64,000 nucleotides of DNA from contig NZ_NRQR01000026.1 of the NCBI RefSeq assembly GCF_002849595.1, positions 186,001-250,000 of the forward strand, written 5' to 3'. The position numbers and the translations under genes are program-made. The notes beneath the pieces were generated by a model. The model saw only the letters and a program-made list of their open reading frames with translations, made no database searches and was not told where the DNA came from. The first letter of the stretch is position 1. Every line of letters begins with the position of its first letter. Of this stretch, positions 34,320 through 43,558 are shown in pieces. The DNA comes from Luteimonas rhizosphaerae. GTDB lineage: Bacteria > Pseudomonadota > Gammaproteobacteria > Xanthomonadales > Xanthomonadaceae.

Positions 34320-34934
34320 TCAGTCCGGCTGCGGCACCGGATACGGCTGCGCCTGCAACACGCGGGCCAGGTGCACGGCATTGCTGGCAATGACGCGCAG
34401 CGTGTCGCGCACCTTGTCGGGCGTGGTTTCGAGATCCTGGTAGTCGACGCTGCCCATGGCCTCGCCGACCCAGTACGGCGGGCTGCCGCCGGGGATCGTG
34501 AAGCCGACATCGGTCAGGCCCTGGTAGAGCTGCGCGCAGGTGTGGTGCGCGCCGTCCTCGTTGCCGACCACCGCCGCTACCGCGACCTTGCCGAAGGTCG
34601 GGTACATGCCGTCGTCGTCGATCTCGGAGAGGAAGGCGTCCATGCGTTCGAGCACCCGCTGGGCGATGCTCGAGGGATGCCCCATCCAGATCGGCGTGGC
34701 GACGACGAGGATCTGCGCGTCCATGACCCGCTGGCGCAGCGCGGGCCACTGGTCGCCGGCGCCTTCGTCGGCGGTCACGCCGGGGCGGACATCGAAATCG
34801 GCGACGCGGGCGGAATCCGTCTCGACGCCGTAGCGGCCCAGCGCCGCGAGCATCTGGTCGAGCAGGCGTTGCGTCGACGACGGGGCGTCGCCGGATTTGA
34901 GGGTGCAGTTGAGTCCGAAGGCGCGCAGGGCCAT
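34320..34934 (-). CDS. NAD(P)H-dependent FMN oxidoreductase, flavodoxin-like fold
   Basis: This 204-residue protein starts MALRAFGLNCTLKSGDAPSS, and the FMN loop is CTLKSGDAPSSTQRLLDQML. The ILVVATPIWMGHPSSIAQRV, AVAAVVGNEDGAHHTCAQLY and GSPPYWVGEAMGSVDYQDLE segments place it in the NADPH-dependent FMN reductase/WrbA-related group. It probably reduces quinones, azo or nitro compounds in the cytosol. The stop at 34320 abuts the stop of the dioxygenase. Confidence 0.88.
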   Translation of the reverse strand: MALRAFGLNCTLKSGDAPSSTQRLLDQMLAALGRYGVETDSARVADFDVRPGVTADEGAGDQWPALRQRVMDAQILVVATPIWMGHPSSIAQRVLERMDAFLSEIDDDGMYPTFGKVAVAAVVGNEDGAHHTCAQLYQGLTDVGFTIPGGSPPYWVGEAMGSVDYQDLETTPDKVRDTLRVIASNAVHLARVLQAQPYPVPQPD

Positions 34935-35046
34935 GGCGGGGTGTCCCGGAAGGAAGGTCCGGCGACTATCGCCAGCGCGGCGTCCACGACGCGTCATCCC
35001 GGACGCGTGGCACGACGCGACGTGTCGACGCCGTTGTGGATCGACG

Positions 35047-35313
35047 TCAGTGCGCAGCGGCGTAGGCGTCACGGGTGTCGTAACGCGCGGTGTAGTCGCT
35101 GCGTGCGTCGCGGCTGATCCGGGTCGCCAGGCCACGGCCCGTCCGGGCGGCTCGCCGCAGGGCCGCAAACCGGCGTGCGCCGAGGCGGCGCGCGCTGTAG
35201 ACGTAGACCGCGCCGTCGCGGAACTCGATCGCGAGTTCGCGCGCGTCGAGCCGCCAGGCCTGCACGCCGCTGTCGCCGTGCAGATTGGCGTAGGGCTGCC
35301 AGACCGCGCTCAT
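35047..35313 (-). CDS. Small KTSC-like protein
   Basis: From ATG 35313 this 88-residue protein reads MSAVWQPYANLHGDSGVQAW, then RLDARELAIEFRDGAVYVYS and FAALRRAARTGRGLATRISR. This follows the KTSC domain pattern (a strand ending FxxGxxYxYxxV, a helix, then an R-x-Y end). KTSC domains are found in small proteins linked to RNA or lysyl-tRNA synthetase biology, without a firm function. The frame extends 31 codons upstream, which I do not include because that part is not protein-like. Confidence 0.55.
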   Translation of the reverse strand: MSAVWQPYANLHGDSGVQAWRLDARELAIEFRDGAVYVYSARRLGARRFAALRRAARTGRGLATRISRDARSDYTARYDTRDAYAAAH

Positions 35314-35458
35314 CGCCGGGCGCACCGGATGCAGGTCAACGGCTCGGCGAGATGCCGGACGCACGCTGGCGCCGGACGGATCGCACGCGTACGTCGCGCG
35401 CCGCATGCGATCGACACGGGTGCGGCATCCGTCCGCGTCACGCGCACGCTGCGCGGGA

Positions 35459-38278
35459 TCAGGCCACCTGTTGCTGCTGCTGGCATCCGGCGGTCGCGGC
35501 CTGCACGCTGGCGACCATGTCGCTCTGGCGGAACGGCTTGGACAGCACCGTCAGCCCGGCATGGACGCTGTCGACGTTGGCGTAGCCGCTGACGACCACG
35601 ACGGCGATCGAGGGCAGGCGCTGCTTCACCGTGCGCGCAAGCTCCGAGCCGGTCATGCCCGGCATCAGGTGGTCGGTCACCAGGATGTCCGGCTCCAGGC
35701 CGTCATCGAGCTCGCGCAGCGCTTCTTCCGCGGATGCCGCCTCGACGACGCGGTAGCCCATGTCGAGCATCACGTCGGCGGTGCACATGCGCACCGCGTC
35801 CTCGTCGTCCACGACCAGTGCGACGCCCTTGCTGTCACTCATGTCTTCCACTGCGGTGTCCTCTTCGATTGAATGTGCGGCATCGCCGTGTACCGGCAGC
35901 CAGAGTTCCATAGTGCTGCCTGCGCCGGGCGCGCTGTCGATCACCAGCGCGCCGCGCAGCTGTTGCGCCAGGCCATGCACCATCGACAGGCCCAGCCCCG
36001 TGCCCCTGCCGACGCCGCGCGTCGAGAAGAACGGCTCGATCGCGCGTTCCCGGGTCGCCTCGTCCATGCCATGCCCGGTGTCGCGCACCGACAGGACGAC
36101 ATAGTCGCCGCGCGCCAGGCCGTTCGCCGCCTGGGAGACGCGCCGGTTGCGCGCCGACAGCGTCAGTGTGCCGCCTTCGGGCATCGCATCGCGTGCGTTG
36201 ACGCTGAGATTGAGGATCGCCATTTCCAGCTGGTTCGCATCCGCGACCGCGTGCGCCAGCTTCGGCTGCACGTTGAGTTCCACCGAAATGCGCGGATCGC
36301 AGGTGCTGGCGATCAGCTCGGCCATGCCGCCGAGCAGCTTGTCGACATCCACGTCGCCGGCCTGCAGCGGTTGCCGGCGCGCGAACGCGAGCAGCCGCTG
36401 CACCAGCATCGCCGCGCGATCCGCGGACTGGCGCGCGACCGAAACCATGCGCCGGGTGCGCTCGCGGTTCGCGTCGGGCGTGTCCGCCAGCTCCAGCGCG
36501 ACGACGATCGGCGTCAGCAGGTTGTTGAAGTCGTGCGCGACGCCGCCGGTCAGCTGGCCCATGGCCTCGAGCTTGCGCGACTGGCGCAGCGCGTCTTCCG
36601 CCGCGCGCCGGTCGGTGGTGTCGATCGCCTCGGGCACGACGGCGATGATCGCGCCGGCAGGATCGCGGATTGGCCGCAGCGACAGGTCGTAGGAACGCAT
36701 GCCGGCCGCGACCGACACGGTGATCTCGCTGCGCACGGTCTCGCCCGCCCTGGCGCGCTGGAACGCGTTGCGGACCAGCTCGGACATGCCCGGCGTCGCC
36801 GCGAACCACGGCGTGTCCCAGTAAGGCTGCCCGACGACGGCCTCGAGCGTGCAGCCGATCGCCTGGAGCGCGGTGTGGTTCGCGTCGACCAGGGTGCCGT
36901 CGAGCAGGCACATTCCCTGCAGCTGGTAGCTGGTCTCGAACAGGGTGCGCAGCCGGGCCTGGGAATGCGCGAGCGCCTGGGTCGCGGCGCTGAGTTCGGT
37001 GACGTCGCGGGCGCTGCAGTAATAGCGGCCGGCCTCGGGCGTCGCCACCCACGACAGCATGCGGTAACCGCCGTCGCGGGCCCGGTAGCGGTGTTCGAAG
37101 TGCAGCACCGGGCGGCCGTCGCGCAGTTCCTCGATGGCGTCCTGCAGCGCGGCGGCGTCCTCGGGATGGACCAGCGCCCGCAGCGGCTGGTCGGCCAGGT
37201 CTTCCGGCGCCCAGCCGAGCAGCTGCTGCCACGCGGGATTGGTCTTTTCCAGCACGCCGTCGGGGGTGACCACCGCCAGCAGGTCGGGCGTCACCTGCCA
37301 GGTGCGCGAGCGCTCCTGCGCACGCTCGAGCACCTGCTGCTCGAGGTTCGCGTTGAGCGCGCTGAGCTGCGCTTCGCGGTCGCGCAGGGCCAGGTCGCCG
37401 AGGGTGCGCGCGGTCACGTCCACGCCTTCGACGAAGACACCGGCGATGCGCCCGTCGTCGTCGTTGATCGGCTGGTAGACGAAATCGACGTAGCGCTCCT
37501 GGATGGGCCCGTCGGGATCGGCCTGGACCATGAAGGGCGCGCTGGTCGCGGAGAAGGGCTCGCCGGTGCGGTAGACCCGGTCCAGCAGTTCCAGGTAGCC
37601 CTGCTGCACGGCGTCGGGCAGGGCCTCGGCGATGGTGCGGCCGACGACGTCGCGATCGCCGATCAGGCGCGTGTAGCAGGGATTGACGAACTCGAAGCGG
37701 TGCTCGGGCCCGGTCAGCAGCGCCATGAAACTCGGCGCCTGTTCGAACAGCCGCACCAGCTGCTGGCGTTCGGTGGCCAGGCGTCGGGCGTTGACGACCT
37801 TGGCCGTCATGTCGGTCGTGATGTTGAGCATGCCCGCGACGCGGCCCGACTCGTCACGCACCGGCGTGTAGGAGAACGTCCACCACGTGTCTTCCGGATA
37901 GCCGTTGCGATGCATCTCCAGATACATGTCCTCCTGCCAGGTCGACACGCCCGACAGCGCGCTGTCGACCAGCGGCGCGATGTCGGGCCAGACCTCGGGC
38001 CAGACGTTCTCCAGCGGCCGGCCCAGCGCATCGCGCTGCCGTGCACCCAGGAACGGCGCATAGCTGTCGTTGTAGAACAGGACGAGCTCCGGGCCCCACG
38101 CCAGACACATCGCGAAGCGCGAGGCCAGCATGATCGACAGCGTGGTGCGCAGCGATTGCGGCCACTCCGTCAGCGGACCGAGCGGCGTCTGCGACCAGTC
38201 GAACGCCGCGACGCGCTGCCCCATCTCCCCGCCGTTGTGCAGGAAGTCTTCGGGAGGTGGCGCGGCGGACGGATTCAC
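35459..38278 (-). CDS. PAS-domain hybrid sensor histidine kinase with receiver domain
   Basis: This 939-residue protein (GTG 38278, VNPSAAPPPEDFLHNGGEMG) has no membrane segments. It has four PAS-type domains (starting near residues 25, 180, 310 and 435), then a dimerisation/phosphoacceptor domain with GGVAHDFNNLLTPIVVALEL and an ATPase domain (AILNLSVNARDAMPEGGTLT, VRDTGHGMDEATRERAIEPF, GTGLGLSMVHGLAQQLRGAL). The receiver domain has VALVVDDEDAVRMC and ILVTDHLMPGMTGSELARTV, with the phosphoacceptor Asp in the latter. The end is a run of Gln (CQQQQQVA). No output regulator or phosphotransfer protein lies next to it. The coding frame extends far upstream but only as noise. Confidence 0.9.
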   Translation of the reverse strand: MNPSAAPPPEDFLHNGGEMGQRVAAFDWSQTPLGPLTEWPQSLRTTLSIMLASRFAMCLAWGPELVLFYNDSYAPFLGARQRDALGRPLENVWPEVWPDIAPLVDSALSGVSTWQEDMYLEMHRNGYPEDTWWTFSYTPVRDESGRVAGMLNITTDMTAKVVNARRLATERQQLVRLFEQAPSFMALLTGPEHRFEFVNPCYTRLIGDRDVVGRTIAEALPDAVQQGYLELLDRVYRTGEPFSATSAPFMVQADPDGPIQERYVDFVYQPINDDDGRIAGVFVEGVDVTARTLGDLALRDREAQLSALNANLEQQVLERAQERSRTWQVTPDLLAVVTPDGVLEKTNPAWQQLLGWAPEDLADQPLRALVHPEDAAALQDAIEELRDGRPVLHFEHRYRARDGGYRMLSWVATPEAGRYYCSARDVTELSAATQALAHSQARLRTLFETSYQLQGMCLLDGTLVDANHTALQAIGCTLEAVVGQPYWDTPWFAATPGMSELVRNAFQRARAGETVRSEITVSVAAGMRSYDLSLRPIRDPAGAIIAVVPEAIDTTDRRAAEDALRQSRKLEAMGQLTGGVAHDFNNLLTPIVVALELADTPDANRERTRRMVSVARQSADRAAMLVQRLLAFARRQPLQAGDVDVDKLLGGMAELIASTCDPRISVELNVQPKLAHAVADANQLEMAILNLSVNARDAMPEGGTLTLSARNRRVSQAANGLARGDYVVLSVRDTGHGMDEATRERAIEPFFSTRGVGRGTGLGLSMVHGLAQQLRGALVIDSAPGAGSTMELWLPVHGDAAHSIEEDTAVEDMSDSKGVALVVDDEDAVRMCTADVMLDMGYRVVEAASAEEALRELDDGLEPDILVTDHLMPGMTGSELARTVKQRLPSIAVVVVSGYANVDSVHAGLTVLSKPFRQSDMVASVQAATAGCQQQQQVA

Positions 38279-38379
38279 GCGGCAGGCTCGGGCGAGGCAA
38301 CAAGGGGCCGCATGCTGCCATAGCGATGCGCCCGAGTGGCGTGACGGATCGGGCGGCGCGCCCGTCGTCGGCGGCCGGT

Positions 38380-39168
38380 TCAAGGCGCGCGGCCGCGCCG
38401 TTCGAGCTGCGTGCGCACGGCCAGCGCGTCCGGTGTCGCGGCGCCGCGGGCGGTGTTGTCGAAGATCACCCACGTGGCGTCGCCCGGGGCGGCCCCTGCC
38501 GCGACGGCGGTGACGAGCGCCCGCCGCGCGGCGGCGTCGTAGGCGCTGACGTAGATCTCCGGACTGCCGTGCCAGCGCCAGTAGCGGCAGGCGGGATCGC
38601 CGCCCGGGACATCCGCGCCGGGCGCACGCGCCGGATCGGCCGCCACCCGCGCGATGCGATGGCGGGCCAGCAGCGCGTCCGCACCGGCGTCGAACCAGCT
38701 CGGGTGTCTCGGCTCGCAGGCGACCTGGCCGGGCCAGCGTCGACGCAGCGCGGCGAAGAAGGCGGCCGCGACGCGGGGCGCCAGCGCTAGGCTCGGCGGC
38801 AGCTGGACCAGCAGGCAGCCGAGCGTCGGGCCCAGCAGGCCGGCACCGGAGAGGAACGCGTCCAGGCCGGCGCCCGGCGCGGTCAGGCGCTGGTCGTGGG
38901 TCAGCGTGCGCGGCAGCTTGACCGAGAAGCGGAAGTCGGCCGGCACGCTGTCGCGCCAGCGGCGCCAGGTGTCGGGCCGGTGCGGGCGGTAGAACGAGGA
39001 GTTGATCTCGACCGCGTCGAAGCGGGTCGCGTAGCGCGCCAGCTGGCTGTCGCCCGCGCCGAACCGGCGTTTGTGCACGGACGCGATCGACCAGCCCGCG
39101 CAGCCGATCCGCAGGCGCGCGGTCGGCGTTGCGGACGGGTCTGGCGGGGTGGCGGCAGGGTCGGGCAT
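38380..39168 (-). CDS. DUF72 family protein
   Basis: This 262-residue protein has the DUF72 TIM-barrel signature: LRIGCAGWSIASVHKRRFGA, DAVEINSSFYRPHRPDTWRR, DFRFSVKLPRTLTHDQRLTA and GCLLVQLPPSLALAPRVAAA, with VACEPRHPSWFDAGADALLA and YRWWRHGSP-like ends (CRYWRWHGSPEIYVSAYD). The function is unknown. No signal peptide. Confidence 0.92.
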   Translation of the reverse strand: MPDPAATPPDPSATPTARLRIGCAGWSIASVHKRRFGAGDSQLARYATRFDAVEINSSFYRPHRPDTWRRWRDSVPADFRFSVKLPRTLTHDQRLTAPGAGLDAFLSGAGLLGPTLGCLLVQLPPSLALAPRVAAAFFAALRRRWPGQVACEPRHPSWFDAGADALLARHRIARVAADPARAPGADVPGGDPACRYWRWHGSPEIYVSAYDAAARRALVTAVAAGAAPGDATWVIFDNTARGAATPDALAVRTQLERRGRAP

Positions 39169-39301
39169 GACGCAGGCATATCAGGCCGGCGACGCGCGGC
39201 GGGTGAACCGCGCCGAACGCGGGAACACGGCATCCCGCCATTGCGGCTGACACCTATGCTGCGATGCAACATAATTCGAGATTGCACGCTGGAGAGCCGC
39301 G

Positions 39302-40482
39302 ATGGCATCCGCCCATCCGTCGCCCGCGACACCGATGTCGCGCCGCACCTACACGCTGATCCTGTTCGCGCTGGCCATGGGCGGGTTCGCCATCGGCACC
39401 AGCGAGTTCGCGATGATGGGGCTGATGCCCAACCTCGCCCGCGGCTTCGGCGTCAGCGAGCCGCAGGTCGGCCATCTGATCAGTGCCTACGCGATCGGCG
39501 TCGTCATCGGCGCGCCGCTGCTCGCGATCCTCGGCGCGCGGCTGCCGCGGCGCCGCCTGCTGCTCGCGCTGATGGGCTTCTACGCCGTCGGCAACCTCGC
39601 CAGCGCGCTCGCGCCGACCTACCCGGCCATGCTCGCCGCGCGCTTCGTCGCCGGCCTGCCGCACGGCGCGTACTTCGGCGTCGCGATGCTGGTCGCCGCG
39701 TCGATCAGTCCGCCCGCCCAGCGCGGCACCGCGGTCAGCCGGGTGCTGCTGGGGCTGTCGATCGCGATCCTGGTCGGCAATCCGCTGGCGACCTGGCTCG
39801 GCCAGCAGCTGAGCTGGCGCTGGACCTTCGCCCTGGTCGCGGTGCTGTCGATGCTGACCGCGTTCCTCGTCGCGCGCTTCCTCGCGCCGGATCCCGACGA
39901 AGCGGTGCAGACGCCGATGCGCGAACTGCGCGCGTTCAACACCTCGCAGGTCTGGCTGGCGCTGCTGATCGGCGCGATCGGCTTCGCCGGCATGTTCTGC
40001 GTCTTCAGCTATCTGGCGCCGACCCTGGTCGACGTGACTGCGGCGTCGGCGCGATCCTCGGCAACGTCGCCGGCGGCTGGCTGGTCGATCGCCTGCAGTT
40101 CCGCGCGGTGCCGGTGATCCTCGGCTGGTCGCTGCTGGTGCTGCTGGCGTTTCCGTTCGCGGCGCAGGCGGCCTGGTCGATCCTGCCGGCGATCCTCGCG
40201 GTCGGCACGATGGGCGCGCTGGCGCCGGTGCTGCAGACCCGGCTGATGGACGTCGCCGGCGAGGCGCAGACGCTGGCCGCCGCGTCGAACCATGCCGCGT
40301 TCAACACCGCGAACGCGCTCGGTCCGTGGCTGGGCGGCATCGCGATTTCCGCCGGGCTCGGCTGGACGTCGACCGGCTATGTCGGCGCCGCGACCGCGGC
40401 CGCGGGCCTGCTGGTCTACGTCTGGGCGCGTCGCGACGAACGCCGTACGCGCGCGCTGCCGGCGGCCGGGCACGCGTCCTGA
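39302..40482 (+). pseudogene. MFS transporter (AraJ/arabinose-efflux-like), split by deletion/frameshift
   Basis: The frame from ATG 39302 reads through eight helices of a drug/sugar efflux MFS protein (YTLILFALAMGGFAIGTSEF, GLMPNLARGFGVSEPQVGHL, GVVIGAPLLAILGARLPRRR) to FCVFSYLAPTLVDVT at about 40039. It then becomes Arg/Ser-rich noise. One frame over, CGVGAILGNVAGGWLVDRLQ picks up at about 40040 and runs through helices 9-12 to the stop at 40482. The segment that joins the two in related transporters (helix 7-8 loop, roughly twenty residues) is missing. So a short internal deletion with loss of frame is the best reading. As written no functional transporter is made. Confidence 0.85.
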
Positions 40483-40564
40483 CGCGTCGCGCAGCGCGGA
40501 CTTCTTCACGCGAGGCAACTGCACGGGCGACAACACTGCGGGCCTCTCATCGATGGAGCGCACC

Positions 40565-41264
40565 ATGGCAACCCGCAAGCAGAGCAAGGCCGAACAGGAC
40601 GCGGAAACCCTCGCGAAACTGATCGAGGACATCGACATCACGATGTTCACCACCGTCGGCAAGGGCGGTGCGCTGGTCAGCCGTCCGCTGTCGACGCAGA
40701 AGGCCCAGTTCGATGGCCAGCGGGTGTGGTTCTTCGTCTCCTCCGACAGCCCGAAGATCGCCGAGATCCGCCGCAACGCGCAGGTCAATCTGGCGTATGC
40801 GTCGAAGTCGAAGAACACGTACGTGTCGATGTCCGGCGACGCCCGGGTCAACAACGATCCGGTCAAGATCGAAGCGCTGTGGAACGACGCGCTGAAGGCC
40901 TTCTATCCGAAGGGCATCCGTGACCCGAAACTCGCCCTGCTCGAAGTGCAGGTCCGCACCGCCGAGTACTGGGACGGTCCCGGCTCATTGATCGGCAAGG
41001 CGATCGCGTTCGCCGTCGCCCGCGTGACCAAGCGCGAGGAAGCGATGGGCGAGAACCGCATCATCGACCTGCAGGGTCGCAAGACCTCGCGGTTGCCGCC
41101 CTCGCACGCCGATGCCCGCGGCGGCGCCAAGCGGGCGCCGGCGAAGCAGGCGGCCAGCAAGCAGGCCACCAGCAAGAAGACCGCAACCGGCAAGGCAGCG
41201 TCGAAGAAGACGGCGGCCCGCGGCGACGACATCGGCCAGCAAGAAGACCGCGCGCCGCGCCTGA
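40565..41264 (+). pseudogene. PPOX general-stress protein with histone-H1-like tail, frameshifted at the tail
   Basis: From ATG 40565 the product is a PPOX-family general stress protein (MATRKQSKAEQDAETLAKLI, TMFTTVGKGGALVSRPLSTQ, VWFFVSSDSPKIAEIRRNAQ, YPKGIRDPKLALLEVQVRTA), followed by a Lys/Ala/Thr-rich C-terminal tail (KRAPAKQAASKQATSKKTAT, GKAASKKTAAR). The frame then changes: in the original register the tail continues TSASKKTARRA to a stop at 41262-41264, which restores the repeat. The present frame goes on into Arg/Pro-rich noise. An indel near 41222 explains this. The split-barrel domain itself is complete, so the protein may still work with a changed end. The tail looks like the basic DNA-binding tails of histone H1-like proteins. 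Confidence 0.75.
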
Positions 41265-41361
41265 CGCGCAGGCCAACGCGCGGCCCCGGATTGCGGTTCC
41301 GAGGCGGCACGTTGGCCGCTTTGCGGCACACTGGGCACCCTCAGTTCCGCGCCGACCGACG

Positions 41362-41910
41362 ATGATGCTTCCCGACACCGAATTCGACCCCGACGACAAC
41401 TTCGCCGGCGGCGAGGCCGACGACACCGAGTTCGACGACGAGGCGTCCACCGAAGCGCTCGTCTGGCAGCTGCTGCTGATGATCAATCCCGGCGATGGCG
41501 ATGCGGCCGGCGAGCAGTTCCGCGCCTGGCAGGAGGTCATGGCCGATGCCGACGAGGACCAGGCCGTGCCGGCGTTGCAGGATGCGATCGACTGGAAGGC
41601 CGGTTTCCACGTGCCCGAAGACGATCCGGGCACGCTGATCGACGCGCTCAACGAACTGGCCGCGCGCTACAACATCGATATCGACTGGGGCGTCGAGGAT
41701 CCGACCGATGCCGCCTTCCTCGAGAGCGCCTCGCCGCATGCGCTGCTGGAAACCGCCTACGACCAGCTGCGCGTCGACGGCTACACGCTGTGGACCCGCG
41801 AAACCGGCGACGACACGGTAGCCGGCTGGTTCGCGGTCCGCGACGACGACGAAGGCATGCGCATGCTGTCGCACGCGCTGGGCATCGAGATCCGTCCCGG
41901 CGCCGGCTGA
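41362..41910 (+). CDS. Acidic hypothetical protein (DUF6630-like)
   Basis: This 182-residue, very acidic protein starts MMLPDTEFDPDDNFAGGEAD and contains VWQLLLMINPGDGDAAGEQF, DALNELAARYNIDIDWGVED, PHALLETAYDQLRVDGYTLW and DTVAGWFAVRDDDEGMRMLS. It has no signal peptide or membrane segment. The WQLLLMINPGD and DGYTLW patterns remind me of the DUF6630 proteins of Xanthomonadaceae; I am not certain. Function unknown. Confidence 0.65.
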   Translation: MMLPDTEFDPDDNFAGGEADDTEFDDEASTEALVWQLLLMINPGDGDAAGEQFRAWQEVMADADEDQAVPALQDAIDWKAGFHVPEDDPGTLIDALNELAARYNIDIDWGVEDPTDAAFLESASPHALLETAYDQLRVDGYTLWTRETGDDTVAGWFAVRDDDEGMRMLSHALGIEIRPGAG

Positions 41911-41984
41911 ACACGCGTCGTCTTCGCACCGTCTTTCGCATCGGGTGCTAGCGTCGGCACGTCGATGCGGCACGGGAGGGTGCG

Positions 41985-42401
41985 ATGGACATAGTGAATG
42001 GGGTGGCGCGGTCGCGCCGAAAACTGCCTGGCCTCCGGTCCGGCTGCGCCGCAGTGGCGCTGCTGGCCGCGATGCTGCCGGGCGTGGTCCTGGCGGGCGG
42101 GCCGGGCGCGAACATCGAACCGATGTCTCTGGCGCCACCGGCGTCGGCGCTCGCATCGACGGCGACGAACGACGCGCCGTGGCTGCGGCCGATCGCGCGC
42201 GACACGCCGATTTCCAGCGTCTCCGCGCTGCGGGCCGAGTACAAGCGCATCCGAGACGAGCGGCGTGCACAGCTGGAACCGGAATACGAGCGGCGCCTGC
42301 ATGCGGACGGGGAGACGGCTGCCGAAGAATGGCGCGAGACCACGTTGCGCGACGTCGTCCGCCGCGATCGTCGCGACCTGCGGGCGCGCGTGAGCCGCTG
42401 A
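41985..42401 (+). CDS. Exported hypothetical protein
   Basis: This 138-residue protein has a signal peptide (MDIVNGVARSRRKLPGLRSG, then CAAVALLAAMLPGVVLA, cleavage before GGPGA), a linker rich in Ala/Pro, and a helical charged C-terminal part: SSVSALRAEYKRIRDERRAQ, YERRLHADGETAAEEW and RRDRRDLRARVSR. It would be periplasmic. I recognise no family. Confidence 0.65.
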   Translation: MDIVNGVARSRRKLPGLRSGCAAVALLAAMLPGVVLAGGPGANIEPMSLAPPASALASTATNDAPWLRPIARDTPISSVSALRAEYKRIRDERRAQLEPEYERRLHADGETAAEEWRETTLRDVVRRDRRDLRARVSR

Positions 42402-42409
42402 CCCCGCAC

Positions 42410-42428
42410 GGGCCGGCATTGCCGGCCC
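42410..42428. terminator. Hairpin between convergent genes
   Basis: GGGCCGGC and GCCGGCCC pair perfectly with the loop ATT, lying between the exported protein stop and the nuclease-like gene stop. It has no T-run. Confidence 0.5.
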
Positions 42429-42431
42429 CGT

Positions 42432-43485
42432 TCAGCCCTTGACCGGCGCCGCCTCGGCGTCGTGCGCATCGGCGACGTCCATCGCGCCCTCCGCGTCTTC
42501 CTGCGCCTGTTCGTCGAGGTCGAGGCCGGCATCGGCGTCGTTCTCGCCAGGCTCGAGCGCCAGCTCGACCAGGATCGGGAAGTGGTCCGAACCGACAGCC
42601 GGCAGGCGTTCCATCGACACCAGCGTGAAGTGCTCGCTGTGGAACAGATGGTCGAGCGGCCAGCGCAATCCCGGCAGTTTCGCGTGGAAGGTGTTGAACA
42701 TGCCGCGCCCGATGCGCGGGTCGAGCAGGCCGCTGACCTTGCGGAACAGCCGCGTCGTGCGCGACCACGCGACATCGTTGAGGTCGCCGGCGACGATGAC
42801 CGGTCGCTTGGCTTCGTGGGCGGCGCGTCCCACCAGCACCAGCTCGGCGTCGCGCTCTTCCGGGATGCAGCGCGTGCAGCACCACGCGCTGGCCGTTGTC
42901 GAGTTCCAACACCGCGTGCGCGGACGGGATGTCGTCCTCGACCAGATAGCGGATTTCGGCGTCGTGGAGCGGCAGCCGCGAGTAGACGTGCATGCCGTAG
43001 AGGTTTTCGAGCGGGCAGCGGATCGCATGCGGGAGCTGGTCGCGCAAGGTCTCCAGGCGCGCTTCCCACCATGCATCGGTTTCCAGCGCGATCAGGATGT
43101 CGGGCTTGCGTTCCCGGACCAGGGCGAGCAGCGGCCCGGCATCGCGATTGGTCATCAGCACGTTGCTGGCGAGCAGCCGGACACGCGCATGGCCACGCGC
43201 GGGATCCTCGTCCTGGACTTCGACCGGATGCAGCCGGGTGTAGGGCAGGATCCACCAGGTCTGCCACAGCATGCAGCCCGCGTTGGCGGCGATGACCGCC
43301 ACCGTCCACGGATCATCGACCGGATGGAACACCAGCTGCAGCACCAGCACCACCGCGGACGCGACGACCAACTGCAGGCGGGGGAAGTCGCAACCGCGGA
43401 TCCACCACACGCCGCTGCGGATCGTGGGCAACAGCGTGACGATGACGAGCAGGACGGTCAGTCCGGCGAAGATCGGAGTCAACAT
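42432..43485 (-). pseudogene. Endonuclease/exonuclease/phosphatase family membrane protein, split by deletion/frameshift
   Basis: Read leftward from ATG 43485, the first part has two or three membrane helices (MLTPIFAGLTVLLVIVTLLP, LQLVVASAVVLVLQLVF) and the start of an EEP domain: RVRLLASNVLMTNRDAGPLL, LVRERKPDILIALETDAWWE and VVLHALHP at about 42870. It then leaves the frame. One frame over, EERDAELVLVGRAAHEAKRP, VIVAGDLNDVAWSRTTRLFR, LRWPLDHLFHSEHF and RLPAVGSDHFPILVELALEP complete the active site (D-x-N, H, SDHFP). The stretch that normally follows HP is too short, so bases are missing at about 42859-42866. Related proteins cleave phosphodiesters at the membrane surface. Confidence 0.85.
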
Positions 43486-43558
43486 GCGGCGAGTGGGCGA
43501 CGGAAAGGCGAAAGAGTATTCAGCTTCGCACGGAATGCCGTCGTGAACGCGGGTCGCG

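Noticed and set aside
35459..39253. Whole 1264-codon minus frame as one protein
   Set aside because: Only the first 939 codons from the GTG at 38278 are protein-like; the upstream part overlaps the DUF72 gene and is Arg/Ala/Pro noise.
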